Below, piece by piece: positions 5,958 through 7,801 of a stretch of 7,801 nt of DNA. Both the position numbers and the translations under genes were made by a program. Under the pieces are notes generated by a model that was not told the origin of the DNA, did not search any database, and saw only the letters and a program-made list of their open reading frames with translations. The stretch's first letter is position 1; each line of letters begins with the position of its first letter. The DNA comes from Campylobacterota bacterium (GTDB taxonomy: Bacteria; Campylobacterota; Campylobacteria; Campylobacterales; Sulfurovaceae): contig JAADEA010000009.1 of assembly GCA_013153675.1 (NCBI GenBank), positions 1 through 7,801 on the forward strand, written 5' to 3'.

Positions 5958-5989
5958 TTCAATGTTTAAACCAAACAAAAGGATTGCAA

Positions 5990-6511
5990 ATGGCAACAGT
6001 AACGTTTAAAAATGATACAGTATGTAACCTAACTGGAAATGAGGTAAATGTTGGAGATGAGGCTCCTGAGGTTATTGTGGTAAACTCTAATCCTATGCTA
6101 CAAGATGAGAAGATTGGTGGGAAGGGTAGAACTCAATTAGTAATTGCTGTTCCATCTCTTGATACACCAGTTTGTGATGCTGAGACAAGAAGATTTAATG
6201 AAGAGGCTTCTAAGCTTGATGGTGTAGATGTTGTAACAGTTTCAATGGATTTACCATTTGCAGCTGCTAGATGGTGTGGAGCTGCTGGAGTTGATAATAT
6301 TAAAGTATGTAGTGATTTTAGAAATAAAGATTTTGGTCAAAAGTATGGTGTTTTACTTGCTGATGGGCCACTTGCTGGACTTCTTGCAAGAGTGATTTTT
6401 GTAATTGATAAAGATGGAAAAGTTGTATATAAGCAAGTTGTTCCAGAGATTACTCAAGAGCCAAATTATGAAGAGGCATTAGAGGCTGCTAAGAAGGCTG
6501 CTGCAGCTTAA
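5990..6511 (+). CDS. tpx: Thiol peroxidase Tpx (atypical 2-Cys peroxiredoxin)
   Basis: Tpx reduces hydrogen peroxide and alkyl/lipid hydroperoxides with electrons from thioredoxin, in the soluble compartment. The 173-residue product shows the family signature PSLDTPVCDAETRRFN (55-70) with Thr59 and peroxidatic Cys62. A second cysteine, Cys96 in RWCGAAG, aligns with resolving Cys95 of E. coli Tpx. An additional Cys107 lies in KVCSDFR. Arg134 in ARVIFVID fits the conserved active-site arginine. ATG at 5990-5992 is chosen because AAAAGGA lies six bases upstream and relatives begin MATVTF. A TTG two codons earlier falls right against the ribosome site. It is a single-gene unit, with its own promoter candidates and terminator. 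It uses more alanine and GCT codons than its neighbours, as expected of a highly expressed protein. Presence beside ccoG fits oxygen-respiring cells that face peroxide. Confidence 0.96.
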   Translation: MATVTFKNDTVCNLTGNEVNVGDEAPEVIVVNSNPMLQDEKIGGKGRTQLVIAVPSLDTPVCDAETRRFNEEASKLDGVDVVTVSMDLPFAAARWCGAAGVDNIKVCSDFRNKDFGQKYGVLLADGPLAGLLARVIFVIDKDGKVVYKQVVPEITQEPNYEEALEAAKKAAAA

Positions 6512-6566
6512 TTTGATTTAATTATTAGCTTAATAGTTTCATTATTTTCTCCTTTATATCCTTACT

Positions 6567-6588
6567 AAGCACCTTTTGGTGCTTTTTT
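6567..6588 (+). terminator. Rho-independent terminator after tpx
   Basis: AAGCACC (6567-6573) pairs perfectly with GGTGCTT (6578-6584) around TTTT and runs into six T (6583-6588). It lies 55 bases after the tpx stop. Its right arm also supplies the -35 position of the next promoter. Confidence 0.9.
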
Positions 6589-6598
6589 AAAAATTTGA

Positions 6599-6604
6599 TA
6601 TAAT
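6599..6604 (+). promoter_or_regulatory. Promoter of the two-component operon (-10 box)
   Basis: TATAAT at 6599-6604 has TTGGTG at 6576-6581 exactly 17 bases upstream, sharing TTG with the -35 consensus. The -35 lies inside the tpx terminator hairpin. The predicted RNA start, 6611-6612, coincides with the ATG of the response regulator, which points to a leaderless message. Confidence 0.55.
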
Positions 6605-6611
6605 TTTTCTT

Positions 6612-7241
6612 ATGAAAATTTTACTCCTTGAAGATGATAAGATATTAAATGAGAGCCTAAAAGAGTATTTAGAGCTTGAAGGTTTTAAGGTTGATAGTGC
6701 TTTTAGTGCCAAAGAGGCCTATAATAAGAGTTTTGAGCAAAAGTATGATTTATATATTTTTGATATAAACTTGCCAGATGAGAGTGGATTTGAGGTTTTA
6801 AAATCTCTAAAAGAGGCAGATGATTTAACTCCAACTATCTATATCTCTGCTTTAACAGATACAAACTCAGTGGTAAAGGCCTTTAAGATTGGAGCAGAGG
6901 ATTATATTAAAAAGCCTTTTGAGCCAGAGGAGCTAGTTGTTAGAATTAAGAGCCGTTATCTTAATAAGGAATTAATTGAGTATAAAGATATATTAGTAAA
7001 TTTATACTCTAAAGAGATATTTAAAGATGGAAAGTTGATTTCACTTGGAGAGGTTGGGACAAATATTATATTAGAGCTCTTTAAAAATCAAGGCAGAGTA
7101 GTAGAGAGCTCTTATCTGCTTGAGTATCTAAATGAGCCAAATCTTAATGCCTTAAGGGTATTAATTAATAAATTAAAAAAGAGGTTAGGTATTGAGATTA
7201 AAAATATTAGAGGTCAAGGTTATATGATTGAAAAAGTATGA
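6612..7241 (+). CDS. OmpR-family two-component response regulator
   Basis: A DNA-binding response regulator of 209 residues, close to the shorter members of the OmpR/PhoB class. The receiver domain (1-115) has acidic residues Glu7, Asp8 and Asp9, phosphoacceptor Asp51 in FDINLPDESG, Ser79 in the position of the conserved Thr/Ser, and Lys101 in KKPF. The effector domain (about 120-209) ends in the winged-helix signature NALRVLINKLKKRLG followed by IKNIRGQGYMI. The ATG at 6612 has no ribosome-binding sequence upstream (AATTTTTCTT), and the -10 box ends only 7 bases before it. The gene overlaps the downstream kinase gene by 14 bp, so the two form a cognate pair. Target genes and stimulus cannot be read from the sequence; a named orthologue (for example CrdR or CprR) was not assigned. 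Confidence 0.95.
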   Translation: MKILLLEDDKILNESLKEYLELEGFKVDSAFSAKEAYNKSFEQKYDLYIFDINLPDESGFEVLKSLKEADDLTPTIYISALTDTNSVVKAFKIGAEDYIKKPFEPEELVVRIKSRYLNKELIEYKDILVNLYSKEIFKDGKLISLGEVGTNIILELFKNQGRVVESSYLLEYLNEPNLNALRVLINKLKKRLGIEIKNIRGQGYMIEKV

Positions 7242-7801
7242 AATTGAAGCTCTATTAAAGAACTTTTTTATATTCTTCTTTTTGCAGCTTCTTCTTTTAG
7301 CAATTATCTATAACAAGACTCTATCTTCTAAAATAAAGAGTATAGATTCAAATCTTTTAGATAGAATGAAGCTTTGTAGCTATACTTTAGATTGTAAAGA
7401 GTTTAGGTTGGGGTTTATAGAGAAGGAGTCTCAGCCAGTTGTTACTCTTATAAAAGAGGAGAATGAGCTATTTTCTTTGTTTCATATTCCTGATTCTAAA
7501 AAATATCTCTTAAAGCTCTCTTTGGATAAAGCTGAGTATCTAAAGAAGATAGAGGAGGTTAGGGGAGCTATAAAAAAAGAGTTTTTAATATATGCTTTAT
7601 TGATTGCAATTTTATCTTTTATCTTTTCTCTCTACTCTCTTTATCCTTTTAAAAAGGCTCTTGATTTAAATGAGAAGTTTATTAAGGATATTTTGCACGA
7701 TTATAATACTCCAATCTCATCTTTGCTTATAAATTTTAAACTATTAAAGAAGGAGATTGGAGAGAATAGAAAGATTAATAGAATGGAGCAATCTATTAAT
7801 A
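7228..7801 (+). CDS. Sensor histidine kinase, N-terminal part (runs off the window)
   Basis: An open frame of at least 191 codons starts after an in-frame TGA at 7225-7227 and runs off the right edge. The first usable start is TTG at 7228-7230, with CAAGGT (7215-7220) seven bases upstream; no ATG comes before residue 47. The protein has one membrane helix (about 12-28), a small exported sensor segment of about 90 residues (29-117, with Cys50 and Cys56), and a second helix (119-140). A dimerisation/phosphoacceptor helix follows with DILHDYNTPISSLL, where His157 is the likely phosphorylation site. The motif HDYNTP differs from the common HELRTP but keeps H, T and P. The ATP-binding domain lies beyond the window. 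It is the partner of the preceding response regulator and translationally coupled to it by overlap. There is no HAMP domain between the second helix and the histidine, as expected for the short linker of 16 residues. Confidence 0.9.
   Translation, partial: MKKYEIEALLKNFFIFFFLQLLLLAIIYNKTLSSKIKSIDSNLLDRMKLCSYTLDCKEFRLGFIEKESQPVVTLIKEENELFSLFHIPDSKKYLLKLSLDKAEYLKKIEEVRGAIKKEFLIYALLIAILSFIFSLYSLYPFKKALDLNEKFIKDILHDYNTPISSLLINFKLLKKEIGENRKINRMEQSIN

Overview
The window is AT-rich and densely packed. It has the look of a Campylobacterota (epsilonproteobacterial) chromosome. The signs are near-exclusive AGA for arginine, T-rich tracts ahead of TATAAT-type -10 boxes with poor -35 boxes, a DUF493 protein of the HP0495 type, a solitary ccoG, and a Tpx peroxidase. 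Sulfurimonas, Sulfurovum, Arcobacter or Nautilia-like relatives are all possible; the genus cannot be fixed from this window. CcoG (cbb3 oxidase biogenesis) and two molybdenum-cofactor genes suggest microaerobic or anaerobic respiration with molybdoenzymes. No insertion sequence, phage gene or CRISPR array was seen, and no gene-free stretch exceeds 300 bases.

Left part (minus strand): a 77-residue fragment matching the start of a WbaP-type polyprenyl-phosphate sugar transferase, stopped by TAA at the window edge, lies downstream of moeA (molybdopterin molybdenumtransferase). A tRNA-Ser(GCT) with encoded CCA follows on the plus strand.

Middle part: a compact minC-minD-minE operon (gaps of 1 nt and a 4-nt overlap) encodes the oscillating Min division-site system. 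It meets, tail to tail with a single base between stop codons, a minus-strand pair moaC-ybeD (11-bp overlap). moaC supplies an early step of the pathway that moeA finishes. moaC and ccoG diverge from a 146-bp region holding two palindromes, each carrying TATAAT hexamers on both strands.

Right part: ccoG (polyferredoxin for cbb3 oxidase assembly) ends at a strong hairpin. A 199-bp intergenic region with two -10 candidates and a 17-bp palindrome leads to tpx (lipid/thiol peroxidase). The tpx terminator overlaps the promoter of an OmpR-type response regulator whose mRNA appears leaderless. The response regulator overlaps a sensor histidine kinase that starts with TTG and runs off the right edge.
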